A stretch of 64,000 nucleotides of DNA, taken from positions 3,585,879 to 3,649,878 of the forward strand of contig CM065683.1 in assembly GCA_017654935.2 (NCBI GenBank). Direction: 5' to 3'. Each line of letters begins with the position of its first letter. Position 1 is the stretch's first letter. The notes under the pieces were generated by a model, which saw only the letters and a list, made by a program, of their open reading frames with translations, had not been told where the DNA came from and did not search any database. Positions 28,225-42,599 of this stretch are shown here, one piece after another. Made by a program: the position numbers and the translations under genes. The stretch comes from Phymorhynchus buccinoides. Lineage: Eukaryota; Mollusca; Gastropoda; Neogastropoda; Raphitomidae.

Positions 28225-28970
28225 CCAACTACAGACTGCTACTATCTACTACTATTATTACTGCTACAATCTACTACAGACTGCTACTATTATTACTGCT
28301 ACAATCTACTACTACAGACTGCTACTATTATTACTGCTACAATCTACTACTACAGACTGCTACTATTATTACTGCTACAATCTACTACTACAGACTGCTA
28401 CTATTATTACTGCTACAATCTACTACTACAGACTGCTACAATCTAATACTACAGACTACTATTATTACTGCTACAATCTACTACTACAGACTGCTACTAC
28501 TATTACTGCTACAATCTACTACTACAGACTGCTACTATTACTACTGCTACAATCTACTACTACAGACTGCTACTATTACTGCTACAATCTACTACTACAG
28601 ACTGCTACTCTTACTACTGCTACAATTTACTACTACAGACTGCTACTACTATTACTGCTACAATCGACTACTACAGACAGCTACTACTATTACTGCTACA
28701 ATCTACTACTACAAACTGCTACTACTATTATTACTGCTACAATCTACTACTACAGACTGCTACTATTATTACTGCTACAATCTACAACTACAGACTGCTA
28801 CAATTATTACTGCTACAATCTACAGACTGCTACCATTATTACTGCTACAATCTACTACTACAAACTATTACTGGTGCAATCTACTAACAAAAAGTACTAC
28901 AAACTACAGTGTATTACTATTATTACTGGTACAATCTACTATTACCACTTACTAGTACTACTGCTACCCT
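28225..28970. repeat. 38-bp tandem array, copy B
   Basis: The same unit as in A, with more indels, preceded by the same spacer. Confidence 0.93.
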
Positions 28971-30210
28971 CCCTTCCCCAACCACCCCCCACCCCCTGAG
29001 GTCTCTAGACAGTTGGAACATAGATGTGTGTGTGTGGGTGTGTGAATTTATTCTGCGTGTTGCTGCCAGTGCATGTGTCTGGGTGCATTGGTTTGTCTGT
29101 GTGAGAGCCTGCACCTCCGTGTGTGCTCTAAAGTTAGCACAAGCATGCATATGTCCACACCCGTCTGGGTCCAAGATGGTTGCTGTCACCTTCTTTGCTC
29201 ATGTTTCGCCGACGCTCTTCAAAATACAGTTCGGATTAAATTTGTGTTTCTTGTCTTTCAACAGTCAGATTGCGACATGAAAAACCCCCAACTGCTTCTG
29301 CTTTTTTAAGATTAAAATTATAGCCCCGTCAACAACTAAGGCCATGTCAGGGCTTTGACCACGATAAATCTTATGAGTATGAGCCCTACAAGCCTGGCTT
29401 TTGGGGGGGTGGTTGTGGGTTTATTATTGCAAATGACATGTCATTTATGATGATGTAGTTGATTCAGTGGGTCGATTCTTGGGCATCGCCGCTGTCTTAC
29501 CACAGGATGACACACCATTTTCCTTTTCCTGTCTGTTGGGGCTTCAACTGAGCATGGATAGATTGTGATGGATAAAGGCTTACCACGGGATGACACAACA
29601 CCATTTATTTCCTGTCTGTTGGGGCTTCAACTGAGCGTGGAGAGATTGTGATGGATGAAGCCATTCATTATGATTAAGATTATGATTAAAATTACAGCCC
29701 CGTCGACAACAAAAGGCCATTAATTAGTTAACTAGTTATGCGGGGATTGTTTTTAGCCATGACATGCTCCTAGCATAACATCATCAGTCTCCAAAATCCT
29801 CTGAAGACGGAGTGTGCCTGCTCACGTGGCGGGGTAATCAAAAACGGTCAGACACGTAATGTTCTCATCCCTAGCTGATGCACTTGTACCAGTGTTGACT
29901 ACTAATATATCTTATATTTTTTTAACAGTCGTCATATATGTAATATTCATGTTGACAGTGAACACGCTTTAAGCTCAAAGCTTGTCGATCATTCCGTCGT
30001 TAATGTATTTATGTACAATTATGTCCTGTTGAACTTATAATAAAAATTTATTTAAACACTTTGGCTGTTGGGATGACCCCTGGAGTCTGTTAACCGGGTA
30101 TGTCGATGAATGAAAAATATACCGAAAAATATTGTAAACAATAAAAAATACCTTATCCCCCTACCTGATATTTACAGAGCTGTTGCTTTTAGAATATTAA
30201 GATGAAGAGT

Positions 30211-30761
30211 TTATGTCCTTCTCCGCTTGGCTGCTGGGAGAGTTATTTCAAAGTCCCCACTCCTCATCCACCCTGGCTGCTTGCGCTGACGGCCAGATCG
30301 ACGCACATCGGTGGATGAGGGCGGGGCAGCAGCGGAGAAGGAGCGGGCAGGTGTAGGGGCAGGGGCAGGTGTAGGGGCAGGGGCAGGTGAAGATGGGGCA
30401 GGTGAAGATGGGGCAGAAGAAGAAAGGTCAGCAGCTGATGGTGAAGGTGGGGATGGAGAGGATGCCGACGACGAGGGAGTCCTTGAAGATCTGGATGACG
30501 AAGTAGAGGACGAGGAGGATGGCGACCTGCCTGGAGCACGGACCGGAGTTGGTGGGCCTGAGGATGCTGAAGCCGACGCGGATGGTGCGGGAGGCACTGA
30601 GGCGGAGGGGGATGAAGGTGCTGAAGAGGGGGCGGAAGAAGAGGTGGCCTGGGCCTGAGGAGACTGAGGCTGCCTCTGCTGCTGTCCCTGTGGGCGGGGA
30701 GGGTAGCGTGCCACACGTCGTCTGCGTGGCCTTCTCACCCGCCGCACAGGGCTCTGTGCAT
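30211..30761 (-). CDS. Exon 5, copy B
   Basis: 551 bp ending in TAA at 30211-30213. It has the same Arg cluster, Ser/Pro/Ala-rich region and basic C-terminus as A, minus five residues of the Ser/Ala/Pro repeat. The acceptor is again at the satellite edge. Confidence 0.75.
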
Positions 30762-33700
30762 CTGCACACACACAACACAACACACAACTTAAGGCCCAGC
30801 CACACACAACACACACACCACTTAAGGCCCAGCCACACACAACACAACACACACCACTTAAGGCCCAGCCACACACAGCACAACACACACCACTTAAGGC
30901 CCAGCCACACACAACACACACCACTTAAAGGCCCAGCCACACACAGCACAACACACACCACTTAAGGCCCAGCCACACACAGCACAACACACACCACTTA
31001 AGGCCCAGCCACACACAACACAACACACACACACTTAAGGCCCAGCCACACACAACACAACACACACCACTTAAGGCCCAGCCACACACAGCACAACACA
31101 CACCACTTAAGAGCCCAGCCACACACAACACAACACACCACTTAAGGCCCAGCCACACACAACACAACACACACCACTTAAGGCCCAGCCACACACAACA
31201 CAACACACACCACTTAAGGCCCAGCCACACACACCAACACACCACTTAAGGCCCAGCCACACACAACACAACACACCACTTAAGGCCCAGCCACACACAC
31301 ACAACACACCACTTAAGGCCCAGCCACACAACACACACACTTAAGGCCCAGCCACACACACAACACACACCACTTAAGGCCCAGCCACACACAAACACAC
31401 CACTTAAGGCCCAGCCACACACACACACACCACTTAAGGCCCAGCCACACACAGCACACCCAGCCACACACAACACACACACACCACTTAAGGCCCAGCC
31501 ACACACACACACACACACCACTTAAGGCCCAGCCACACAACACAACACGCACCACTTAAGGCCCAGCCACACACAACACACCACTTAAGGCCCAGCCACA
31601 CACACCACACACCACTTAAGGCCCAGCCACACACAACACACCCACTTAAGGCCCAGCCACACACACACAACACGCACCACTTAAGGCCCAGCCACACAAC
31701 ACAACACGCCACACAGCCACACACACACACACCACTTAAGGGCCAGCCACACAACACAACACGCACCACTTAAGGCCCAGCCACACACACAACACGCACC
31801 ACTTAAGGCCCAGCCACACACAACACAACACACCACTTAAGGCCCAGCCACACAACACAACACGCACCACTTAAGGCCCAGCCACACAACACAACACTTA
31901 AGGCACCACTTAAGGCCCAGCCACACACAACACAACACCCACCACTTAAGGCCCAGCCACACACAACACACACACCACTTAACCCAGCCACACACACACC
32001 ACTTAAGGCCCAGCCACACACAACACACACACTTAAGGCCCAGCCACACACACACACAACACACACCACTTAAGGCCCAGCCACACACAACACAACACAC
32101 CACTTAAGGCCCAGCCACACATTAAGGCAGCCACACACACACACCACTTAAGGCCCAGCCACACACACAACACACCACTTAAGGCCCAGCCCAGCCACAC
32201 ACAACACACCACACCACTAAGGCCCAACACACAGCACTTAAGGCCCAGCCACACACAGCACACCACTTAAGGGCCAGCCACACACACACACCACTTAAGG
32301 CCAGCCACACACAGCACACACACACTTAAGGCCCAGCCACACACAGCACAACACACCACTTAAGGCCCAGCCACACACAACACACACACCACTTAAGGCC
32401 CAGCCACACACACACACCACTTAAGGCCCAGCCACACACAGCACAACACACACACTTAAGGCCCAGCCACACACAACACAACACACACCACTTAAGGCCC
32501 ACCACACACACACAACACGCACCACTTAAGGCCCAGCCACACACAGCACACCACACCACTTAAGGCCCAGCCACACAACACAACACACACCACTTAAGGC
32601 CCAGCCACACACAGCACAACACACACCACTTAAGGCCCAGCCACACACACACACAACACTTAAGGCCCAGCCACACACACAACACACTTAAGGCCCAGCC
32701 ACACACAACACACCACTTAAGGCCCACCACACACAACACACACCACTTAAGGCCCAGCCACACACAAACACACCACTTAAGGCCCAGCCACACACAACAC
32801 ACCACTTAAGGCCCAGCCACACACAACACACACCACTTAAGGCCCAGCCACACACAACACAACACACCACACAAGGCCCAGCCACACACTTAAGGCCCAG
32901 CCACACACAACACACCACTTAAAGACCCCCCACGCCACACAACAACACCACTTAAGGCCCAGCCAGCACAAACACACACTTAAGAGGGAATGTGACAGGC
33001 CCAGCCACACACAAAACACACCACTTAAGGCCCAGCCACACACAACACACACACACAGCACTTAAGGCCCAGCCACACACAACACACCACTTAAGGGCCA
33101 GCCACACACAGCACACCACTTAAGGGCCATCCACACACAGCACACCACACCACTTAAGGGCCATCACACACAGCACACACACTTAAGGCCCAGCCACACA
33201 CAACACACACACCACTTAAGGCCCAGCCACACACAGCACAACACACCACTTAAGGCCCATCCACACACAGCACAACACACACCACTTAAGGCCCAGCCAC
33301 ACACAGCACAACACACCACTTAAGGCCCAGCCACACACAACACACCACTTAAGGGCCACCACACACAGCACACCACACCACTTAAGGGCCATCCACACAC
33401 AGCACACCACTTAAGGCCCAGCCACACACAGCACACACACCACTTAAGGCCCAGCCACACACAGCACACCACACCACTTAAGGGCCAGCCACACACAGCA
33501 CAACACACCACTTAAGGCCCAGCCACACACAGCACAACACACCACTTAAGGCCCAGCCACACACAGCACACCACTTAAGGCCCAGCCACACACAGCACAA
33601 CACACTTAAGGCCCAGCCACACACAGCACAACACACCACTTAAGGCCCAGCCACACACAACACAACACACACCACTTAAGGCCCAGCCACACACAGCACA

Positions 33701-36700
33701 ACCCACACACACACTTAAGGCCCAGCCACACACAGCACAACACACCACTTAAGGCCCAGCCACACAACACACCACTTAAGGCCCAGCCACACACAGCACA
33801 CACACACAAGGGCCATCCACACAACACACCACTTAAGGCCCAGCCACACACAGCACAACACACCACTTAAGGCCCAGCCACACACAGCACACCACTTAAA
33901 GACCCCCCACGTCACGTGTCACATTCCCTCTTATGCTTGGAAGACTTCTTAAGATTTCTTACCAGCATAAGAGGGAAAACCATTTTGACACGTGACGTGG
34001 TGGGTCTTTAAGGGCCATCCACACAACACACCATTTAAGGGCCAACCACTTACATGCGATTCTGATCTGAATGTAATGCGATAATGACAATGGTAGTCAT
34101 GAATTAAGATTACGATTAAAATCATGAATCACAAGAAATTCATATTCTGGCTCGACTTGAGTACAGAGAGCGAAAGTAGCAGAAGTTGTTTAGACGGAAG
34201 CATTTCATACGATTCATGACTCACATCGTGAATATCGCTTCGCATTCAGATCCGAATCGTATGTTTATGGCTGGTCCTAAAGCCCCATGGCTCGACTTGA
34301 GTATAGAGAGCGAAAGTAGCAGAAGTTGTTTAGACGGAAGCATTTAATAGGATTCATGACTCACATGGTGAATATCGCTTCGCATTCAGATCCGAATCGT
34401 ATGTTTATGGCTGGTCCTAAAGCCCCATGGCTCGACTTGAGTATAGAGAGCGAAAGTAGCAGAAGCGAAAGTAGCAGAAGTTGCATTTAGTACGGAAGCA
34501 TTTTGAGTATAGAGAGCGATAGCAGATTCATGACTCACATCGTGAATATCGCTTCGCATTCAGATCCGAATCGTATGTTTATGGCTGGTCCTAAAGCCCC
34601 AAAGTATAGAGAGCTAGCAGAAGTTGTTTAGACGGAAGCATTTAATAGGATTCATGACTCACATGGTGAATATCGCTTCGCATTCAGATCCGAATCGGGG
34701 CTGGTCCTAAAGCCCCAAACTACACCACGTTCTAACAAGGGATAAAAACACAAGGTCAAACAAGATCAAAGTGTTTTGGTCAAAATACTTTTGCTAAAAA
34801 TTAAGCTTAACCTTTAGCACGCTGCAGGTGCATTCAGTCGCCGAGCCGATAGTCTCCCCTGCAGCTGCAGATTCAGTCGCCGAGCCGATAGTCTCCCCTG
34901 CAGCTGCAGACGCATTCAGTCGCAGAGCCGATAGTCTCCCCTGCAGCTGCAGACGCATTCAGTCGCCAAATAGTCTCCCCTGCAGCTGCAGACGCATTCA
35001 GTCGCAGAGCAAATAGTCTCCCCTGCAGCTGCAGACGCATTCAGTCGCCGAGCAAATAGTCTCCCCTGCAGCTGCAGGCGCATTCAGTCGCTCCGATAGT
35101 CTCCCCTGCAGCTGCAGACGCATTCATGCACCCTCAGAGGGGTACCCAAAATCAATGCTTCACGGACCTTATTTCTGTCACTAATAATATAAACAACCTT
35201 GCAATAGTTTCAGAACGAGGCTCGGCTGCTTCTTTCTCTTCCGGCAAGCCGCCATTTGCTTTTTTAGTTGTATTGAATTTTTCAAAGTTTCAATCGGTCA
35301 GAAAGTAAAGTTCCCTATCAAATATGGCGGATTTTCGTGTTGGCGAAGCTTTCCTACTGGAAATAAGTGTTGATGTTCGCTTAAATCATAAATTCTTAGG
35401 TTTTGGTGCCGAAACAGTAAGTCAACACTTTCGCTTTGTTGATTTCGCTTCTTTTTTTTCTTTCCCAACAACAAAACATACACAGACAGCAAAATGCATC
35501 ACATCAAAACTTTCCTCAATCACCTCTTTATTAGTATTCCAATAATCAAGTCTGCATTTTTAATCAAGCGGGTGTAAGCGTTTCTCACCGCCTCAAAAAG
35601 AAATGCAGTGTCAAGTACGGAACGTCATAAAAAGTGCAGCGTGCTAAAGGTTAAGATTAAAATTATAGCCCCATCGACAACAAAGGCCATGTACATTTGC
35701 TAAAAACCATTCATCAATCACACAGACCCAGACACACACACACATACCTGCATCTTGGGGCAGCCCCTCTGGCCCAGACCTCTGCTCCTCGCGCTCGCTG
35801 TCGGCCTCTGCTCCAGCAGGCTGGTGGACGGCCTGCCTTGCTGCGAGCGCTGCCGCCTCTTGTCGCAGCCTGTCCGCCTCCCTCCTCCTCTCTGCCAGCA
35901 CCTCCACCTCCATCAAGCCTGCCATGAAGATAACAAACACCGTTGTACAGCATGAAGCCACATCACACGGACACGGCAGTGGAAATCACAAACACAGTGG
36001 CAGTGCTAGGTCATAATAAGATTTAGTGATACCGGCTTTGACAGCGACGGCGTGCCTCATCCTCTCCCCCCCCTCCACCCCCCTGCAAGACCCCCCCCAC
36101 TACCTGTTCTGCAGCGCACACCACACACAGTTTCAGCATGAATCATATGACCTGAGAAGCTACAGTGGAACCTCCCAATCAAGGCCTTGAAAAGACATCC
36201 AAAATAAGGTCTGAAGGGGGGGGTTGCATAACGGAGGTAATCTTCATGCTCACAAAGCAGCAGTGATTTCCCAAGGCCCCGGTCATAGACCTATTCAAAA
36301 TAAGGTCTGAAGGGGGGGGTTGCATAACGGAGGTAATCTTCATGCTCACAAAGCAGCAGTGATTTCCCAAGGCCCCGGTCATAGACCTATTCAAAATAAG
36401 GTCTGAAGGGGGGGGTTGCATAACGGAGGTAATCTTCATGCTCACAAAGCAGCAGTGATTTCCCAAGGCCCCGGTCATAGACCTATTCAAAATAAGGTCT
36501 GAAGGGGGGAGTTGCATAACGGAGGTAATCTTCATGCTCACAAAGCAGCAGTGATTTCCCAAGGCCCCGGTCATAGACCTATTCAAAATAAGGTCTGAAG
36601 GGGGGAGTTGCATAACGGAGGTAATCTTCATGCTCACAAAGCAGCAGTGATTTCCCAAGGCCCCGGTCATAGACCTATTCAAAATAAGGTCTGAAGGGGG

Positions 36701-39700
36701 GAGTTGCATAACGGAGGTAATCTTCATGCTCACAAAGCAGCAGTGATTTCCCAAGGCCCCGGTCATAGACCTATTCAAAATAAGGTCTGAAGTAGGGGGA
36801 GTTGCATAACGGAGGTAATCTTCATGCTCACAAAGCAGCAGTGATTTCCCAAGGCCCCGGTCATAGACCTATTCAAATCGAAAATGTCCTATGGTGTTCT
36901 CCCCTGTCAGGACAAATGTCTGGCTAGATTGTTAACACGCTCTGTCTCACGGATTTCTTAAAGAGCCAGGACATTATCCTATTTATTTCTCTTATCATAT
37001 CACATCAAATCATATCAGCTTAGGCTCTGTAGGTTTTTGAAGCCTGTTGCCCTCTAGATATTTTTCATATTTAGTATAAATTTATATCTTTTCTTTTTGC
37101 CCATGAATTACTTTGGCTATTGTGCATTGGGTTTTTAAATTTATTTCTCCAAATTTGTGGAGTACATAATGTCTCTGGACAGTTTGTCCCATCACTTTTC
37201 AATCCTCGGTGCATCCCTGAAGAAGGGCAATGCCTGGTCTTCATAGGGAGGGTCTTAGTAGGGAGGTTCCACTATACTGGCCTTGATAATAGTTGTGTGC
37301 CTCTTGGCCTCTCTCTCTCTCTCTAGCTGCCCTGCAAAGACAGCCACAAACGGCACAGAACTTGTCACATAAAATCAGTTCAGTTTACGTTATGATGACA
37401 AACTGAATCACGTCGTTGACGCCGAGCTGTCCCTCCCGACAATTATACAGGAAGAAAAATAAAAAGAATTAAAAATCAACAGAAACCAAAAGAACTACAA
37501 ATCTGAGGTCTCCCTAACGCTTCATGACTCGGGTTAGGCCAATCCGGCTACTGTAGCGGCCCCCTGGGACAAACCCCGACCGGCACAGCTAATCACACTA
37601 ATCTTGTCATAATCGTCGATGGATTGAAGAAGGCATTGCCCTTGGAAATGACTTCACTCCCTTAACATTTGGAGTTTTTTGTTTTTACCGTATCATAAAA
37701 TCAAGTCATGTTGGATACGTTGCATGACGGGTCTTGAGAGGAGTTATGTGCCTCATCTTCATCGTTTAAAAGTTTGGGACTTTCCTGGTATTGCAGTACC
37801 TACAGGATCGTCCCTATATCTGTTGCATTTAAAACTCCCACATGTGCCTGTTCCAGGCTGGAGGATGTTAAAATGGATTTTCACATATTAAAATCAGTTA
37901 CTGGTAGCAGCAGAAAAAAGTGGATGACCTGCATAGCAAGCCCCCCCCCCCCCCCCCTCCCTCCTCCTGAAATGGACTGGGCCATGCCTGTCACAACATC
38001 TATAACCACAAAGAGAGGGAGGTGAACAATGACAACCAGCACCCCCTACCTTGCTGCATCAGTGTCTGGGCCCTTCTTAGGGACTGCCCCAAGGTGTCGT
38101 CGGCGGACTCCAGACACTGATCGGCGAGAAAGTCCGCGTCGGCCTTCAGCTCCCACCAACTGCTGGCTTCCTTGGACCATGAAAAATACTGCTCCAGCTC
38201 AAGTCGCCAGCGCGCCTCCTCCACGCCGATGATGAAGCAGCGGACGGCGTACTGCAGGTCCTCCTCGTCCTCCAGCCGCTGGTCGAAGGTCTCCCTTGTC
38301 GCCCGGATCCTCTCCCAGAATGCCAACTTGGATGCCACCCGAGTCTCCACACCCTCGCGGACAGGTGGAGGCTGCACCGCCTGGGAAAGAGAGGGAAACT
38401 CTAGCTGTAAAATGTGCTGTTGATGATGAGGGGGATGGGGATGAGGGTGATGGTGGTGATGTATACCTTTGCTGGAGAAGTTTGTGGCAAGAAACATGTC
38501 AAGATCAGGAAAACACCCTTTTCAGAGATCACAACACTCACTTTGCTGTCAAATCGGCAATTTCTCCATGGTGGAAAAGCTGAAAGTCAGATTCTTTTAG
38601 TGAAAAAGGCATGTGCCTGCTCTTTTCTAATGGCCACCTAACTCGTAAATGGGCACATACGGTTGGCGTGAGTTTACGAGTATATTCATAAATGGGATAG
38701 AATGAGTTAAGGTATTTTAGCTTGCTTTTTTCCACAATTTTTACAAATGCTTACTTTAAACTGTTTGAAAAATACAGTAGACACACATAGATCTTGTTTG
38801 ACTAATTAAAAAAAGAAGGAAATTCTTGTATACCAGGAAAAATTGCACCCATGCAAGTAGGGAACGAGTCATAACAGGTGGGGGTGGGGGTGGGTGGGTC
38901 TGATAGTGAGGTTTCACTGTCCTACACTACACTGCTAAATTGGTTGGAAACTAGCAGGTGGGGTGGGGGTGGGTGGTGAATGGGGAGGTTCCACTGTCCT
39001 CCACTACACTGCTAAATTAGATTTTAAAAAAAGTGAAATCCTTACCACTGGGCTCAGGCATGCAGTCTTGATGTTGAGGTTGCCGGTCATCCTCCTCAGA
39101 ACTGACACACACAGAAAAAGCATGACATGATATTTGCTATAATTTACTATTACTTGGCAAATTCGCATACTCTAGTCGCAGAAACTTATCTCTGTGAAAT
39201 TCAGGTTGCTCCTACTTGGAGACTGCACTGCCACCATTTTGGGGGTTTTGCAGGAAGGCTGGCCAGACCAAAAAGTTCAACCTCAATAGGGGGAGGGGTG
39301 AGAGACTTGAAAAATTAGAACTATAACTTGCCCAACACATTTTCACTAACCTGAAGATAACTACAAAAATCCCTGAACACACACACACACTTCAAACATG
39401 GCCTGGCCTAGTCTTCCATTCTGTCTCTGGGACGAAGCATGCAATACGCTGTACATAACTAATACTACAAATGAACGTTGAGAAACAGGAAGATCACCAG
39501 CAAGAATAATAGTACTATAGCAACGACATGGTAGGCAGAGCATCAACAACGGCAATAAAAACAAGCAAAACAGAAAACCAACTGACCGACTAAAATAGCA
39601 AACAAATAAATAAATAGAAAGCACTTGTTTCACATTTTCAAGCAATATCTCAATGCCCCACATGGGGTGGGGGTGGGTGGTGAATAGGGAGGTTCCACTG

Positions 39701-42544
39701 TCCTACAGTTCCACTGCTAAACTAATACTACTCCTACTTTGTATGCTAATCTGTTGTTTCCGATAATGACTGCCAGCACTATTACTGCTCCTGCCACCAT
39801 CGCCACCCACTACTATTACACACACCACACCACTACTCTATTACACACACCACACCACTACTCTATTACACACACCACACCACTACTCTATTACACAAAC
39901 ACACACTACTACTATTACACACCACACCACTACTCTATTACACAGACACACACCACTACTCTATTACACACACACACCACTACTCTATTACACAAACACA
40001 CACCACTACTATTACACACCACACCACTACTCTATTACACAGACACACACCACTACTATTACACACCATACCACTACTACTATTACACACACACACACCA
40101 CTACTACTATACACACACCACACCACTACTACTATTACACACACACACACCACTACTCTATTACACAGACACACACCACTACTCTATTACACAGACACAC
40201 ACCACTACTCTATTACACACACCACACCACTACTATTACACAGACACACCACTACTACTATTACACACACACACCACTACTCTATTACACAGACACACAC
40301 CACTACTCTATTACACAGACACACACCACTACTACTATTACACACACACACACCACTACTACTATTACACAGACACACCACTACTACTATTACACACACA
40401 CACCACTACTACTATTACACACACACACACCACTACTCTATTACACACACACACACCACTACTACTATTACACACACACACCACTACTACTATTACACAC
40501 ACCACACCTCTATTACACAGACACACACCACTACTATTACACACCATACCACTACTCTATTACACAGACACACACCACTACTATATACACACACACACCA
40601 CTACTACTATTACACACACCACACCACTACTCTATTACACACACAACACCACTACTACTATTACACACACCACACCACTACTCTATTACACACACCACAC
40701 CACTACTCTATTACACACACACACCACTACTACTATTACACACACAACACCACTACTACTATTACACACACACACACCACTACTCTATTACACAGACACA
40801 CACCACTACTATTACACACACCATACCACTACTATTACACACACCACACCACTACTCTATTACACACACACCACTACTCTATTACACACACACACACCAC
40901 TACTATTACACACACATACCACTACTCTATTACACAGACACACACTACTACTATTAGTATTACACACACCACACCACTACTCTATTACACAGACACACAC
41001 CACTACTATTACACACCACACCACTATTACACAGACACACACCACTACTCTATTACACAGACACACACCACTACTACTATTACACAGACACACACTACTA
41101 CTATTACACACCATACCACTACTCTATTACACAGACACACACCACTACTACTATACACACCATACCACTACTCTATTACAGACACACACACCACTACTAC
41201 TATTACACACACCACACCACTACTACACACACCACACCACACCTCTATTAGTATTACAGACACACACCACTACTCTATTACACACACCACACCACTACTC
41301 TATTACACAGACACACACCACTACTACTATTACACACACCACACCCAGGGCTCCCAGGGACCCCCATTTGGGGGTCTATGAAGCACTAAAATTCTCAAGG
41401 ACCCTCTAAAAGAATGTGCAGGGGGTCCCAGGGATGCACTAGAAATTCTTTTCAGCATTCGCAATGCCACTGGGACCCTCTATCCCACCTCTAAGGACCC
41501 TCTATACTATAAGTGAAGGAGTCCCTGGGACCCCTTGTTTTGCGGGACGATTGGGAGCCCTGACACCACTACTCTATTACACAGACAACACCACTACTCT
41601 ATTACACACACCACACCTCTATTAGTATTACACAGACCACACCACTACTCTATTACACAGACAACACCACTACTCTATTACACACACCCTACCACTACTC
41701 TATTAGTATTACACAGACCACACCACTACTCTATTAGTATTACACAGACCACACCACTACTCTATTAGTATTATACAGACCACACCACAACTCTATTAGT
41801 ATTATACAGACCACACCACTACTCTATTAGTATTACACAGACCACACCACTACTCTATTAGTATTATACAGACCACACCACTACTCTATTAGTATTATAC
41901 AGACCACACCACTACTCTATTAGTATTACACAGACCACACCACTACTCTATTAGTATTATACAGACCACACCACTACTCTATTAGTATTATACAGACCAC
42001 ATCACTACTCTATTAGTATTAGCTTTACACAGACCACACCACTACTCTATTACAGACACAAGTCAGCAAGGACTCAGCCATTTATGTAACACAGAAGAAG
42101 CACAAACAACGGAGACCAAAGCATCACGCGCAACAGTCCATAGCTATCCACCTCGTAGCTTATGTATAGCCATCCATATTAATATATGCTCTGGTATATC
42201 TATTGATTTTTGTATTTCGACCCTTATTGTTAGTTTGGTATATATCCTTTGTGGTGTTAAGGTGTGTTTTTTAAAGGGTGTGTTGGATTGTTATGTGCAT
42301 GATTTGATAGAACGAAATAAGAAGGAAGTATTGGATGGATTTCTTAACCGGAAAGAGTTTTTGCAGACATATGTTATGTTAACATTTGTCCTCTCCATGT
42401 TAGTTGATAATTGTAAGAAGAAGGTACAAAAGCATAACACACGTGCATGTAGACATATGTTATTACACACAGACCACGCACACACACGCGCGCGCACACG
42501 CGCATACACACACACGCACGCGCACGCACACACACACACATCAT

Positions 42545-42599
<55 letters not shown>
